Shown: positions 17,456 through 26,294 of the stretch, in pieces
Layout of the letters: each line of letters opens with the position of its first letter
Position numbering within the stretch: the first letter of the stretch is position 1
Assembly (NCBI GenBank): GCA_963677085.2
Contig: CAXXFH010000004.1
Span: 1,178,001-1,242,000, forward strand
Length of the DNA: 64,000 nt
Direction of reading: 5' to 3'
DNA from: G963677085 sp963677085
Lineage (GTDB): Bacteria > Planctomycetota > Planctomycetia > Pirellulales > Thermoguttaceae
Notes under the pieces: generated by a model
Database searches by the model: none
The model's input: the letters and a program-made list of their open reading frames with translations, nothing else
What the model was told of the DNA's origin: nothing
Program-made: the position numbers and the translations under genes

Positions 17456-19390
17456 CTAGTCCCCAGCCCCTAGCTCCTTAATCACCACCGTAATCGTCGC
17501 ACACTTTACCGGCTCGGCAAAGTCGATTCCCAAACGCACAGGCGTTCCCTTCACGTGCATGTCGGCCGTGAGCCGGTCGTCGTTGAGCTGCACCTTTCCG
17601 CCGTCGGCGATGATCCGCACCTCGACGGCCCCTTCGCCTTCGCCCACTTGCAGCCGGTCGTCGGCCAATTTCTTCCACGGCTCGAACGTAATCAGCGCGG
17701 TGCCGAACTGCTGAGGACTATCGAACTCGACCTCGTCGGTCACCGTCAGGCTGCCGGTCGCTTGTCGCGAGAAGACGAACGTGCGCTTTAGCTGCTTGAG
17801 CGGTTTCACGTCGTAAGCGGCCTTCATGTCCAATACGAACGTATCGGTCGCGTCGGTGAACTCGGTCTTCAGCACCTTGGCGGCTGCGGCTCGCCCTTTG
17901 GGCTGCAACTCTCCGGCCACGCGCGGCACGGGATGGCCGAACGAGTTGAGTACGTCGCTTTCGTACCGTTGGGCACTGAAGGTGCGCCGCGTGTAGACTT
18001 CGCCGCCGGGATCGATCAACGGCACGTTTTTGCCGATCACGAACAGGTAGCTGCCCACGTCGTTGTGGTTGTGGTGTTCCGCATTATGTCCACCCTTCAT
18101 GGCCACACCGAAAGGCGTCTTCGCGTCGGCCGTGCTTCGGCAAATCAGAATGCCCGCGTCAGGAAACCAGTCTCGCAAAGGCAGCGAACCGCCGGGCCCC
18201 TGGGCCACGGCCACTCGATCGGCCGACGTCGGAAAACCGAACACCGGCAACGAGACCAGCGAGCGAGAACGCTTCCACGCTACTGCTTGAGGGTCGGCAG
18301 CACCGTCTTCCACCCAACCAAAGCGACGCGCCAGATACGCCTGCAAAACAGAATCCGGCTTGCTGCGCGTCGAACAATCGGCAAACGCCGGGTACACGCC
18401 GGGGGTGATTTCCATGCGAAGCCCGAATCGGGCAATCTGCTCGACATTGCTACCCTCCACCACGTTGTCCCACGCCATCATGTCGAGCCGACCGCCGGTG
18501 GCTTGGCACACGGTCTCGGCCAACAGCGCGTAGTGCCCGAACCCGTAGTTCCAGTAGCCGACGCCTTCGCTGCAGTATCCGTCGGGCGTGAAACCGCGGA
18601 GGAAATGCTTGACGTTGGCCTCGGCCGCCGCTACGTAGAAGGCCCTTTGCTCGGGCGAATCGATCAAAGCCAACGCCGCCCCAACCACGCCCGCCTCGCA
18701 CACGGCGTTCCAGTTGTTGCTTCCCGTAATCCACCACAACCGCGGCTTGCCGGTACGGACCGATTGTTCGTACGGGTCGAACGTGCGGCGTTTCACTTCA
18801 CTGCGAATAAGTTTGCGTGTCGTGTCGCTAAGTTTGTCGCCGAGCCAGTAGTCGGTCGTAGCCAACTCCCACGACAGGGCCGAGGAGGCCAGGTCGATCG
18901 TGAATTGTGTTCCGCTGAAATTGCATAAACTGGAGTCGTGTGCCGGCATGAGCCAACTCTTGTCCATCGCGGTGGCCTTGATTTCCGCTTCGATGGCCTT
19001 GAGGAACCGCCCCTGGTTTTCCAGACACTCGGCCACCAGTAGATAACGCAGCCGCCCGCGCCGCTGCCCCAACACATGCTGGTAACGGGTGCGATTGCCG
19101 TTGCGGGTGAAATCCAAGTAAAGCTCGTCGGGCAGTTCCGGAATCGGCGTGGCCAGCGCCTTCTCGGCATTGCGAACCCAATAGCGAGCGTCGGTCTCGG
19201 TGGCCACCTTCTCCCAGGCCGCGCGATCGGCAATCGTGGCACCCATGCCACGCGGTGAGGCCGGAAGCCAGCCTGCGATTTCCTTCATACGAGCCGGGTC
19301 GGGATCCGTTGGTTTTGTTGCGGCCGCAGCCATCATGGGAGCCAGGAGGGAGAGAAACGCCAAGCCCGAAAGACAAAGACGATGTTGCAT
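17456..19390 (-). CDS. Heparinase II/III-like secreted protein
   Basis: 644 aa with an N-terminal signal peptide (LCLSGLAFLSLLAPMMAAAA). An alpha-toroid first half contains WWITGSNNWNAVCEAGVV and GYWNYGFGHYALLAETV. The second half is beta-rich with MKGGHNAEHHNHNDVGSY near residue 450, the conserved His/Asn-rich motif of heparinase II/III-like enzymes, followed by IDPGGEVYT. Likely an uronate-polysaccharide lyase acting outside the cytoplasm; substrate not predictable. Paired with the downstream beta-helix gene, suggesting a small degradation module. ATG at 19390. Confidence 0.88.
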   Translation of the reverse strand: MQHRLCLSGLAFLSLLAPMMAAAATKPTDPDPARMKEIAGWLPASPRGMGATIADRAAWEKVATETDARYWVRNAEKALATPIPELPDELYLDFTRNGNRTRYQHVLGQRRGRLRYLLVAECLENQGRFLKAIEAEIKATAMDKSWLMPAHDSSLCNFSGTQFTIDLASSALSWELATTDYWLGDKLSDTTRKLIRSEVKRRTFDPYEQSVRTGKPRLWWITGSNNWNAVCEAGVVGAALALIDSPEQRAFYVAAAEANVKHFLRGFTPDGYCSEGVGYWNYGFGHYALLAETVCQATGGRLDMMAWDNVVEGSNVEQIARFGLRMEITPGVYPAFADCSTRSKPDSVLQAYLARRFGWVEDGAADPQAVAWKRSRSLVSLPVFGFPTSADRVAVAQGPGGSLPLRDWFPDAGILICRSTADAKTPFGVAMKGGHNAEHHNHNDVGSYLFVIGKNVPLIDPGGEVYTRRTFSAQRYESDVLNSFGHPVPRVAGELQPKGRAAAAKVLKTEFTDATDTFVLDMKAAYDVKPLKQLKRTFVFSRQATGSLTVTDEVEFDSPQQFGTALITFEPWKKLADDRLQVGEGEGAVEVRIIADGGKVQLNDDRLTADMHVKGTPVRLGIDFAEPVKCATITVVIKELGAGD

Positions 19391-19890
19391 CGTAAACTCT
19401 CCGTATGAGAACGTGTTTTTGAAAATCTTCTCCCCTCTCCCTTTAGGGAGAGGGGCTGGGGGTGAGGGGATTCTCGTGGCAAGGCTTTCCCGTCAGCTAC
19501 CACTCTACGCTGTCAACCCCATTGGTCGACGCGAAAGATGTGTAAGAAGGGAGGAAGGGGGAGGGAATGGGACGGAGCTATGTACGTGGCGATTGCAGCC
19601 TTCGACGCCGATGGCTTCGCCTGTTTCGGAGTTGCCACCAACCGGAAGTGTTTCGATGTAACGGATTGCAGCAACGAACGAATAGAACCACGAAGAAACA
19701 AGCACGAGATTCAGATATACTTGCCCGTTTCCTAAAGGCCCTATTTCTTCGTGTTCTTCGTGCCCTTCGTGGTTCTGATATTTTGGCCTAAGTCGCCATC
19801 GAGCGGCGAGAATCGTCTTCTTTCCCGTTTGCCATTTTCCCTTCTTACACATCTTTCGCGTCGACCAGGGTTAACGGCAGAACAGTCGCC
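19391..19890. other. 500-bp intergenic region with inverted-repeat element
   Basis: No gene. Starts with CTTCTCCCCTCTCCCTTTAG-type low-complexity text near the heparinase start. Most of the rest is the 365-bp inverted-repeat element described separately. Confidence 0.5.
19513..19877. repeat. 365-bp element bounded by perfect 30-bp inverted repeats
   Basis: The arms at 19523-19552 and 19838-19867 are exact reverse complements (TGGTCGACGCGAAAGATGTG plus TAAGAAGGGA). Similarity continues outward (GTCAACCC / GGGTTAAC). The 285-bp interior has no convincing ORF but carries CCACGAAG...CTTCGTGG inverted units. Looks like a nonautonomous mobile element or a very long hairpin. Confidence 0.75.
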
Positions 19891-21237
19891 CTACACCTGT
19901 AGCCCAAAGTGCCGCAGCACGACGCCGAATACATCGGTGTCTTTCACGCTGGGGCTGGGAAACAGAGTGGGAGAGGACGCCAGGATCACCGTACGCTGCG
20001 AACTGTCGACCGCCGGCGCCCCGTGCGAGCCCTTAATCAGTCGTGCGTTTAAAGGAATGCTTTTGGTGGTGGGATCTAAGTGGAGTTCTACTGGATCGTA
20101 ACCGGGCTTGCGGTGGATGTCAACTTTTCGGGCAAACTCCGGCGCGCAGGCGTCTTCCAACCACCAGTAGTAGGCCTGCCAACTGTGGGGCTTGGAAACC
20201 AAGATTACCTCGCCGCTACGTGAATGATCGAGGTGGTAACGCCCGCGCTGATCGCCGACGAGCACCTCGTCGATGCCCTCGTGGTTCTTAAACACGTCGG
20301 CCACGCGCCCAACAATTTGCGGGTCGCCGTCGGCCACGAACACATGGGCATACTGGTGATCGACCATGGCCCAGGCCTTGCTGGCCTTGAAGTCCAAGTG
20401 TTCGCCATCCTCTTCTTCGCGAACGGCCAGCAAACCGGCCTCGCGCAACACGCGATTCGGATACGTCACGTGCCGCACGGGCGTAATCGTGTACTCGCCG
20501 GCGGCAAGCCACAGCAGCGGTTCGCCGTAGGCGGCGTGCATCGCGTCGGCCAGGTTGCCGATAACCACGTCGAGATCGGCAACGGCCGTGTCGGCCGCCA
20601 CGCTTTCGGGGCCCGACTTCTGCGCGGCGTAATCGAGATGGGGCAAATAAATGTAGAAGAAATCAGGCTGGTACTCCGCCGCGGCGTACTCGGCCGATTG
20701 GGCAATCCACTGGGTGGCTTTCACGTGGACCATCGGCCCCCAAAAATTCTGCAACGGAAAATGGCCCAGCTTATCGCGCAATGTTCCGTAGAGCTCCTGC
20801 GGTCGGGTGTAACACCAAAGCGACTCGCTTCCGTCGGGATTGTGGATCGGAGCCGGCGTACACACGTAGTCGGCCTCGCAGCCCTTGCTGTGTAGCGGAA
20901 ACCACACGGCCGAGGTCAACCCACCACGGTGATGCGAAAGCAGGTCCCAAATCTGGGGCGAGTCGATGCAGTCGTTCGGCGACGTCCACATCTCCACACG
21001 GTGCTGGTCCCGCCAGTAAAAGCCGTTGCCCACCACACCGTGGGCGCTGGGTAACTTGCCCGTGGTCATGTTCGCCTGTACGGAACAGGTGACGCACGGA
21101 AAGCTGGGCACAAGCTCGGCAATCTCGCCGCCGGCCATCAAGGCCCGAAGCCGCGGCATCACGGCCACATCCTTCTCGCGCAGCCCGGGGATGGAAAGCA
21201 AAACGGTCTTATGAGGGATCGTGGCTGAGGTGATCAT
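19891..21237 (-). CDS. eboF: EboF-type alkaline phosphatase-superfamily (nucleotide pyrophosphatase-like) protein
   Basis: 448 aa from ATG at 21237. Fold signatures are TVLLSIPGLREKDV, then FPCVTCSVQANMTTGKLPSAHGVVGNGFY near residues 70-95, YIYLPHLDYAAQKSGP, and VDHQYAHVFV. Type I phosphodiesterases normally begin with a metal-binding Asp (DGL/DGxR); here the matching place reads IPGL, so metal binding may be altered. The frame is open further upstream, but only into P1-related hairpin sequence. In ebo clusters the corresponding gene is eboF. Symbol by pattern and context. Confidence 0.72.
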   Translation of the reverse strand: MITSATIPHKTVLLSIPGLREKDVAVMPRLRALMAGGEIAELVPSFPCVTCSVQANMTTGKLPSAHGVVGNGFYWRDQHRVEMWTSPNDCIDSPQIWDLLSHHRGGLTSAVWFPLHSKGCEADYVCTPAPIHNPDGSESLWCYTRPQELYGTLRDKLGHFPLQNFWGPMVHVKATQWIAQSAEYAAAEYQPDFFYIYLPHLDYAAQKSGPESVAADTAVADLDVVIGNLADAMHAAYGEPLLWLAAGEYTITPVRHVTYPNRVLREAGLLAVREEEDGEHLDFKASKAWAMVDHQYAHVFVADGDPQIVGRVADVFKNHEGIDEVLVGDQRGRYHLDHSRSGEVILVSKPHSWQAYYWWLEDACAPEFARKVDIHRKPGYDPVELHLDPTTKSIPLNARLIKGSHGAPAVDSSQRTVILASSPTLFPSPSVKDTDVFGVVLRHFGLQV

Positions 21238-21282
21238 GTCTTCTTTCGCTTGTTCTTCGCTAACGTTTGCCGTCCGCGTTTT

Positions 21283-21492
21283 GGGTGACATGCCCACGCT
21301 TGCGTGGGCATGCTTTTGGGAAAGCCTCAATGACCAAAGAAGTCTCTATACCCAAGCCACAATCGTGGTTTCTCGCGATCGAACGACTGCGACGTTTGGT
21401 CATTCGAGCTTGATGCTTCGTTGGTCATTGTGGTTTGGTCATTGAACACCTATTTTGGCGAGCATGCCCACGCGAGCGTGGGCATGGCACCC
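21283..21492. repeat. Palindromic element, family P1 copy d (two hairpins)
   Basis: Perfect hairpin CATGCCCACGCTTGCGTGGG (with CATG following) at 21289-21312 and its relative at 21463-21486 bracket about 150 bp. The interior has several TTGGTCATT repeats and one inverted AATGACCAA. Located between the EboF-type gene and the TIM-barrel gene. Confidence 0.65.
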
Positions 21493-21504
21493 GCAGCCCG
21501 GCTG

Positions 21505-22326
21505 TCATCGCTCAATCTTCGTGAGAAACTCGAACGCTTCCCGTGCGGCCTCTGGTGCCTGGTGACTGTGGCGGGAAAGCTCGACGTGTACCGGTCCATT
21601 GTAGCCCACCCGAGCCAACGCCTGAAGCACCGGCGGAAAGTCGATTTCTCCCTGGCCGAACATCAAATGCTCGTGAACCCCGCAGCACATGTCCTCGATA
21701 TGCACGTTGACCAGCAGCGACGCCCAGCGGTCGATCACCCGGGCGATCGGCGTTTCGCCCTGGCAGTGCAGGTGGCCGATGTCGAGCGTCAGCCGCAGAC
21801 GGGCATCGTCGATCCGCTCGAGCAGTTCCTCAAAGCGGTCCATCGAATCGACGAACATGCCCGGCTCCGGCTCGAAACCCACCAGCACTCCACGAGCGGC
21901 CGCGTAGTCGAGCGCCGCCCGCAAGCCGGGCACCAACCGGTCCCAAGCTTCGGACTGCGAAATCGGATCTCGCAAGATTCCAGAAAAGAGGGCCACGCAG
22001 TCGGCGCCCAACTCGGCCGCACAGTCGACAGCATAGCGATAAAACTCCATGCGACGTCGTGGGTCGGCCGACATCAACGTCGGCTCGTGCTTGCGGCGCG
22101 GGTCGAGCAAAAATCGGGCGCCCGTCTCGATCACCGAACGCATGCCATGCCGTGCCAACGCCTCACGCACTTCAGCCATCTCGTCGGCATGCCGTGGACT
22201 ATTCGGCGGCAAAGCGTGATGATCCACAGTGATCGCCACACTACGATAGCCAATCTCGGCCAATACCTCGATGGCATCGACCAAGCGATGATGAGCAAAA
22301 CCGTTGGTGTTGTAGCCGAGAAGCAT
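21505..22326 (-). CDS. Sugar phosphate isomerase/epimerase-like TIM-barrel protein (EboE-like, first of two)
   Basis: 273 aa xylose-isomerase-like TIM barrel. Metal-ligand positions of the fold are visible: GFEPEPG (Glu), LDIGHLHC (Asp/His), NVHIEDM (His/Glu) and HVELSRHSH (Glu). In ebo clusters a TIM-barrel protein of this superfamily is EboE; this one is shorter than many EboE proteins. It sits between the EboF-type and EboC-type genes on the same strand. Substrate unknown. ATG at 22326; only weak upstream signals. Confidence 0.8.
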   Translation of the reverse strand: MLLGYNTNGFAHHRLVDAIEVLAEIGYRSVAITVDHHALPPNSPRHADEMAEVREALARHGMRSVIETGARFLLDPRRKHEPTLMSADPRRRMEFYRYAVDCAAELGADCVALFSGILRDPISQSEAWDRLVPGLRAALDYAAARGVLVGFEPEPGMFVDSMDRFEELLERIDDARLRLTLDIGHLHCQGETPIARVIDRWASLLVNVHIEDMCCGVHEHLMFGQGEIDFPPVLQALARVGYNGPVHVELSRHSHQAPEAAREAFEFLTKIER

Positions 22327-22409
22327 GACGAGGGGCTAGGGGCTAGATACTAGAGGATGAGGCGTGGTTGCTTCAGCGACCACGAGAAGGCTGCACGCGC
22401 TGCAACCGC

Positions 22410-23384
22410 TCATGTCGTTCGGATCCAGCGTCCGAACGCCATGGCTGGCAGCACCAAAACCAACACGACCACGGCCCAAAACGGGCCACGCATGGCGTAA
22501 CACGCCACGGCATCGAGCACCACAACCGAGAGAATCGCGTGGCCTACGGCCATCTGCACCAGGGCCGGGCGTGGGTCGGCAATCGCGCGAATACAGCGCC
22601 AGCCGATCAACGCAGCCAGGATGACCATCATCAGGTACCAGCGGTCGAGCATCACCCCCTGCGCTCCGATGCCCTGGTCGGTCCAGTGCGGCAGCGACGC
22701 CAACAGACCCATGCCGGCCCAAATGACGACCATGGCCGATGCAAGCTGTACACGATTACTTTCGCGTGCTTCGGTTCTCGCAAACCAGGTGACCCCGGCG
22801 ATGTAAACGCCAATACTCGCCGCCACAACCCAATGGACCGCTTGCCACGGCCCGGCGCCGCCATCGGCCGCTTGTAGCAGGCTCATTCCCAACAGCACGT
22901 TGCTCATCCGGCAGGCACCCATCACCACCGGCCCCAGCGGCGTCTTCTTCGCCCAAAGGTTGTAGAGCACCACACACCCGCTCAGCACAAGGCCGACGAT
23001 GGCCGTGCGGAACGTGCCCGTCAACAGGCCAATTACAGCGGCCAACACCAACGCGGCGATCAGCAATTGCCAGCCGAGCATCATGGCCGCCCGAACCGAG
23101 ATGCGCCCGGCGGGAATCGGTCGCTCGGGCCGGTACTGCCGATCGCAGGGCAGGTCGTAGACATCGTTGAGCACCACACCCGCGGCATAGAACAAGGCCG
23201 AGCACGCCATCAACATCCCGAGCAGATGCTCTTCGCCCGGCCGCGACATCCCACCAACGAATAAAAACCCCATCGCCGAATCGGCCATGGCCGTAAACAG
23301 GTTCGGCAGACGAAGCAATTGGAGTAAAGCGAGAAACGTGCCGTGCGGCGAGGGCCGGGAACTGTCGGGCTTGGATGGCGTCAT
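22410..23384 (-). CDS. eboC: UbiA-family prenyltransferase-like membrane protein, EboC type
   Basis: 324 aa with about eight or nine TM helices. The first Asp-rich motif is intact: NDVYDLPCDRQYRPERPIPA at about residues 73-92. The loop YNLWAKKTPLGPVVMGACR is UbiA-like, but the usual second DxxxD motif is replaced by TWFARTEARESNR, a feature I associate with the EboC subgroup. UbiA enzymes join an isoprenoid to an acceptor within the membrane; the acceptor here is unknown. Between the two TIM-barrel genes. ATG at 23384 gives the expected MTPSKPDSSRPSP cytoplasmic start. Confidence 0.82.
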   Translation of the reverse strand: MTPSKPDSSRPSPHGTFLALLQLLRLPNLFTAMADSAMGFLFVGGMSRPGEEHLLGMLMACSALFYAAGVVLNDVYDLPCDRQYRPERPIPAGRISVRAAMMLGWQLLIAALVLAAVIGLLTGTFRTAIVGLVLSGCVVLYNLWAKKTPLGPVVMGACRMSNVLLGMSLLQAADGGAGPWQAVHWVVAASIGVYIAGVTWFARTEARESNRVQLASAMVVIWAGMGLLASLPHWTDQGIGAQGVMLDRWYLMMVILAALIGWRCIRAIADPRPALVQMAVGHAILSVVVLDAVACYAMRGPFWAVVVLVLVLPAMAFGRWIRTT

Positions 23385-23410
23385 GCGTTAGACCCTTTTT
23401 CCATTTTCTG

Positions 23411-23545
23411 CTCGTCCCCACGCTTCGCGTGGGAACGCAATGTCGGACGCTTTGCGTCGTTGAACTATCGATAGACGCGAGGGGCTTGTGATTCGCGACG
23501 CGAAGCGTCGCCACCGTGCGTTCCCACGCCAAGCGTGGGAACGAG
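23411..23545. repeat. 135-bp inverted-repeat element (GTTCCCACGC family)
   Basis: The outer arms CTCGTCCCCACGCTTCGCGT and ACGCCAAGCGTGGGAACGAG are inverted copies, each itself palindromic. Inner arms GGACGCTTTGCGTCG and CGACGCGAAGCGTCG also pair. A half-copy with the same two blocks is at 46493-46543; a relative with GTTCCCAAGCTCCGGCTTGG is near 62700. Confidence 0.65.
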
Positions 23546-23571
23546 AAAAACGAGGCAACGAAGCGCACTAT

Positions 23572-24429
23572 TCACACCGCTGCCTTAAACCAATCACCGA
23601 GCGATTCGAGATACGCTTTGGCCTCGCGACCGGCATCGTCGGGGTTTTCAATGTAAGGATACAGTTCCACAGTCACCCAACCATCGTAGCCGGTCCGGGC
23701 GATTTCCAACAGGGTCGCCCGCAGGTCGATCGCCCCGTGGCCGGGGATCATATGGGCATGCTCTCGGCTGGCGGCGATGTCTTCCACGTGGTAATGCCGG
23801 GTGTGCGGGGCCATCCGCGCAACCCAATCCTGAGGGTCCTGGCCCATACAGAAGGCGTGGCCAATGTCGAAATTCAACCCCACCCAGGGCGAATCGATCC
23901 GCTCGACGAACTCCAGGTATTGCTCGAAGGTCTCGATCAACAAGCCCGGCTCGGGCTCGATCAACAACAACACCTCGACCTGTTCGGCTACCTCGACACA
24001 GGGCATCAACTCGTCGTAGAACACGACGGCCGCCTCGTGCCACGACTGGCCATCGGCCAGCGGGCCGCCGGGCTCGGTTTGGATCGACGGAGCGCCCAAG
24101 TCTTTGGCTAACCGCAACGCCCGTTTGGTGTGCTCGCGGCGAATCGCCCTATAATGTGGGCAAGACTCGATCCACGACGGATGCCAGTAGGGCTGACGCG
24201 GATCGGCTACCGCGTTCATCATAAACGCGTTCACATTGGCGATGGCCAAATTGTGACGATCCAAGCACGTGCGAATTGCCTGCTTGCGGTGGTTAAGCAA
24301 TCCGGCCGGCCAGGCGTGAGGCACATCGGCCAGCAACTCCAGGCCCTGGAACCCCAACGCGGCGATTCGAGAGGCCATTTCTTCCAGGGGATACTTCAGG
24401 TAGGCGTTTGAACTGTAGGCAAGGCGCAT
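23572..24429 (-). CDS. Sugar phosphate isomerase/epimerase-like TIM-barrel protein (second of two)
   Basis: 285 aa. The same fold signatures as the 21505 gene: MRLAYSSNAYLKYPLEEM start, LLIEPEPGLLIE, NFDIGHAFCMGQDP, HYHVEDIAASREH and VTVELYPYIEN. Metal ligands appear intact. Divergent from the neighbouring barrel, so not a recent duplicate. Heads the ebo-like part of the cluster and is downstream of the exporter permeases. Could be the EboE counterpart; without alignment I cannot say which barrel is. Confidence 0.82.
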   Translation of the reverse strand: MRLAYSSNAYLKYPLEEMASRIAALGFQGLELLADVPHAWPAGLLNHRKQAIRTCLDRHNLAIANVNAFMMNAVADPRQPYWHPSWIESCPHYRAIRREHTKRALRLAKDLGAPSIQTEPGGPLADGQSWHEAAVVFYDELMPCVEVAEQVEVLLLIEPEPGLLIETFEQYLEFVERIDSPWVGLNFDIGHAFCMGQDPQDWVARMAPHTRHYHVEDIAASREHAHMIPGHGAIDLRATLLEIARTGYDGWVTVELYPYIENPDDAGREAKAYLESLGDWFKAAV

Positions 24430-24560
24430 CGGGAAGCAGTGGTTAGTGGGTAGTTGTCAGTCGTCAGTAAGGCAAGCCGCTTGCGGCTTCGCCCCTTTTT
24501 TCTTTCTTGTGCGAAGCCGCAAGCGGCGGCTGTGCCGCAAATCTCAGCTTTCCGCTTTGT

Positions 24561-25397
24561 TTAGCTACTAGCACTCCGATAGCTTAGCAGAGACCGCTTG
24601 AAGATCCAACGCGACACGGTCAGGCTCGCTACGGTGGCCGCCAGAGCGTAGCTCGGCAGAAACCAACCCGCGGGATTGTCGACCTGCAGCGGACGGACGA
24701 GCAGTTGGGCCGGCACATTGACCGCCACCAGCACGGGCACCAGGAACGTGAAAAAATGGCGCAGCGGAACGCCGTAGCGCCCTTGGTATATTTCCATCGG
24801 ATAGCGGGAAAAATTCGTGATGTAAAACCAGAAGTCCAACAGCGTGCGGTTGCGTCCTAACCAGATGCTGGTCGATGCCATGGCAATCGTCAAGCTGTAG
24901 TAGATGGCCGTACCGCAAAGGACATAAAACACATAAAGCCCCCATCCCAGCGGCCCCGGCATGTAAGCAACTTTGCCCAAGGCATACACGCCCAACGCGA
25001 TCCCACAGATAAACGGCCCGATGGCCGACCACTCGATGCGACCCAGCGAAACGAGAAACTGTGTGTCGATCGGCTTCAGCAGGGCGAAATCGAGCGTGCC
25101 GGTGCGAATCTGCTCGCTGAACTCCACGGCGTTGCTCAGGAACAGTCCTTGCACCAAGCTATTGATGAGCAGGGTGGTCGCCAGGAAGAGGAAGAACTCG
25201 TACTTCCCCCAGCCGGTCCCCCGCCCGATCATCGGTGTGTACTCGAAAATCAAAATATAAAACCCGAGATTGATCAACACCCAGCCGATCGACGAGATCG
25301 TGTCGATCAGAAAGTTAGTGCGAAATGTCATATCGCGCACCAGGCTGTTGCGGAGAAACGTCAGCAAGACGTGGAAGTAACGCGGACGCGGATTCAT
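24561..25397 (-). CDS. ABC-2 type exporter permease (COG3694-like)
   Basis: 278 aa, about six TM helices, e.g. IDTISSIGWVLINLGFYILI and IGPFICGIALGVYALGKVAY. RTGTLDFALLKPIDTQFLV is the conserved cytoplasmic signature of this permease family (compare DGTVKKFLIQPIDML in the next gene). ATG at 25397 lies 4 nt after the stop of the partner permease, so the longer open frame is rejected. With the second permease and the ATPase it makes an uncharacterised three-gene exporter. Confidence 0.88.
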   Translation of the reverse strand: MNPRPRYFHVLLTFLRNSLVRDMTFRTNFLIDTISSIGWVLINLGFYILIFEYTPMIGRGTGWGKYEFFLFLATTLLINSLVQGLFLSNAVEFSEQIRTGTLDFALLKPIDTQFLVSLGRIEWSAIGPFICGIALGVYALGKVAYMPGPLGWGLYVFYVLCGTAIYYSLTIAMASTSIWLGRNRTLLDFWFYITNFSRYPMEIYQGRYGVPLRHFFTFLVPVLVAVNVPAQLLVRPLQVDNPAGWFLPSYALAATVASLTVSRWIFKRSLLSYRSASS

Positions 25398-25401
25398 GGC
25401 A

Positions 25402-26232
25402 TTATCCCCCAAACCCGCTGTAGCGCCGCACTCCAAAATGGAACGTCGTCCGGGCGGCCGCGAGGAAAAACACGATCCACGCCAATTCGATCCACAGCCC
25501 ATGGATCAACTCCGGCCCAGAGACCTTTCCCAGAAATATGGCCGAGGGGAAATAGGCCAGATATTGCAGCGGGCAAAGCCGCACCAGGGTGCCGAACACG
25601 CCGGGCAACAGATCGATCGGAAACATGTGACCCGACAGAAAAAAGCTGAACAACATGTAAATGAATAATAGCGAATTGACCTCCAGGAACCAGAAACCGA
25701 TCATCCCCAGAGTCGCGTCTATCAGAAACCCCAGCAAAAACCCCATGCCAAGCGAAAGAACGAAAGCAGCCATCGTCCAGGCGTCGGGCCAGCCGGGGAA
25801 AAAACTACGGCAAAGATAAAACACCAGCACAAACGGTCCCAGCGCCACCAGATAATAAACCATCTTGTGGGCAACGCGGCTGAGCATCAAGAAGCCCAGC
25901 ATGTCGATCGGCTGGATGAGGAATTTCTTCACCGTGCCGTCGCGAATATCCCGCGCAATCCCCGACGCCAAGCCCGGCATACTGGAAAACGCCCGACTGA
26001 TGGTCGTCAACAGGAAATAGGCGATCATGTTGTGATACGTATAGCCGGCGATTTCCGTAGCCGACCCGTCCGCCGTATCAATCGCCGAAAAGATGGCCCA
26101 CCAGAGGAAAATCTGGGTAACGATGGGCAGAAAGCGCATCAACGTGCCCAGCGCAAAATCGCCTCGATAAACAAGCCGTTCTTCGAGGCAAATGCGAAGG
26201 ATCGTGGACCAGGTGGCGACGCGAGCGAGCAT
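25402..26232 (-). CDS. ABC-2 type exporter permease (COG4587-like)
   Basis: 276 aa, about six TM helices. It carries IARDIRDGTVKKFLIQPIDM near residue 95 and the C-terminal FFLSGHMFPIDLLPG segment typical of this permease. Start ATG at 26232 (MLARVATWSTILRICLEER); the upstream open frame is spacer repeat. Likely partner of the 24561 permease as a heterodimer. Between this gene and the ATPase lies an unrelated four-helix-bundle gene. Confidence 0.88.
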   Translation of the reverse strand: MLARVATWSTILRICLEERLVYRGDFALGTLMRFLPIVTQIFLWWAIFSAIDTADGSATEIAGYTYHNMIAYFLLTTISRAFSSMPGLASGIARDIRDGTVKKFLIQPIDMLGFLMLSRVAHKMVYYLVALGPFVLVFYLCRSFFPGWPDAWTMAAFVLSLGMGFLLGFLIDATLGMIGFWFLEVNSLLFIYMLFSFFLSGHMFPIDLLPGVFGTLVRLCPLQYLAYFPSAIFLGKVSGPELIHGLWIELAWIVFFLAAARTTFHFGVRRYSGFGG

Positions 26233-26294
26233 GGGATGAAAGGATGAAGTATGAATGATGAAGTATGAAGGCTGCCTTACGGTACTGCGTGATC
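26233..26294. repeat. GATGAAGTATGAA-type low-complexity spacer (left flank)
   Basis: Degenerate tandem units GGATGAAGTATGAATGATGA next to the permease start. The inverted counterpart (CTTCATACTTCATAACTCAT) lies at 26827-26852, on the far side of the four-helix-bundle gene. Confidence 0.6.

Noticed and set aside
23494..23545. Palindrome considered as a CRISPR repeat
   Set aside because: No regularly spaced direct repeats or spacers follow; copies are scattered and inverted.
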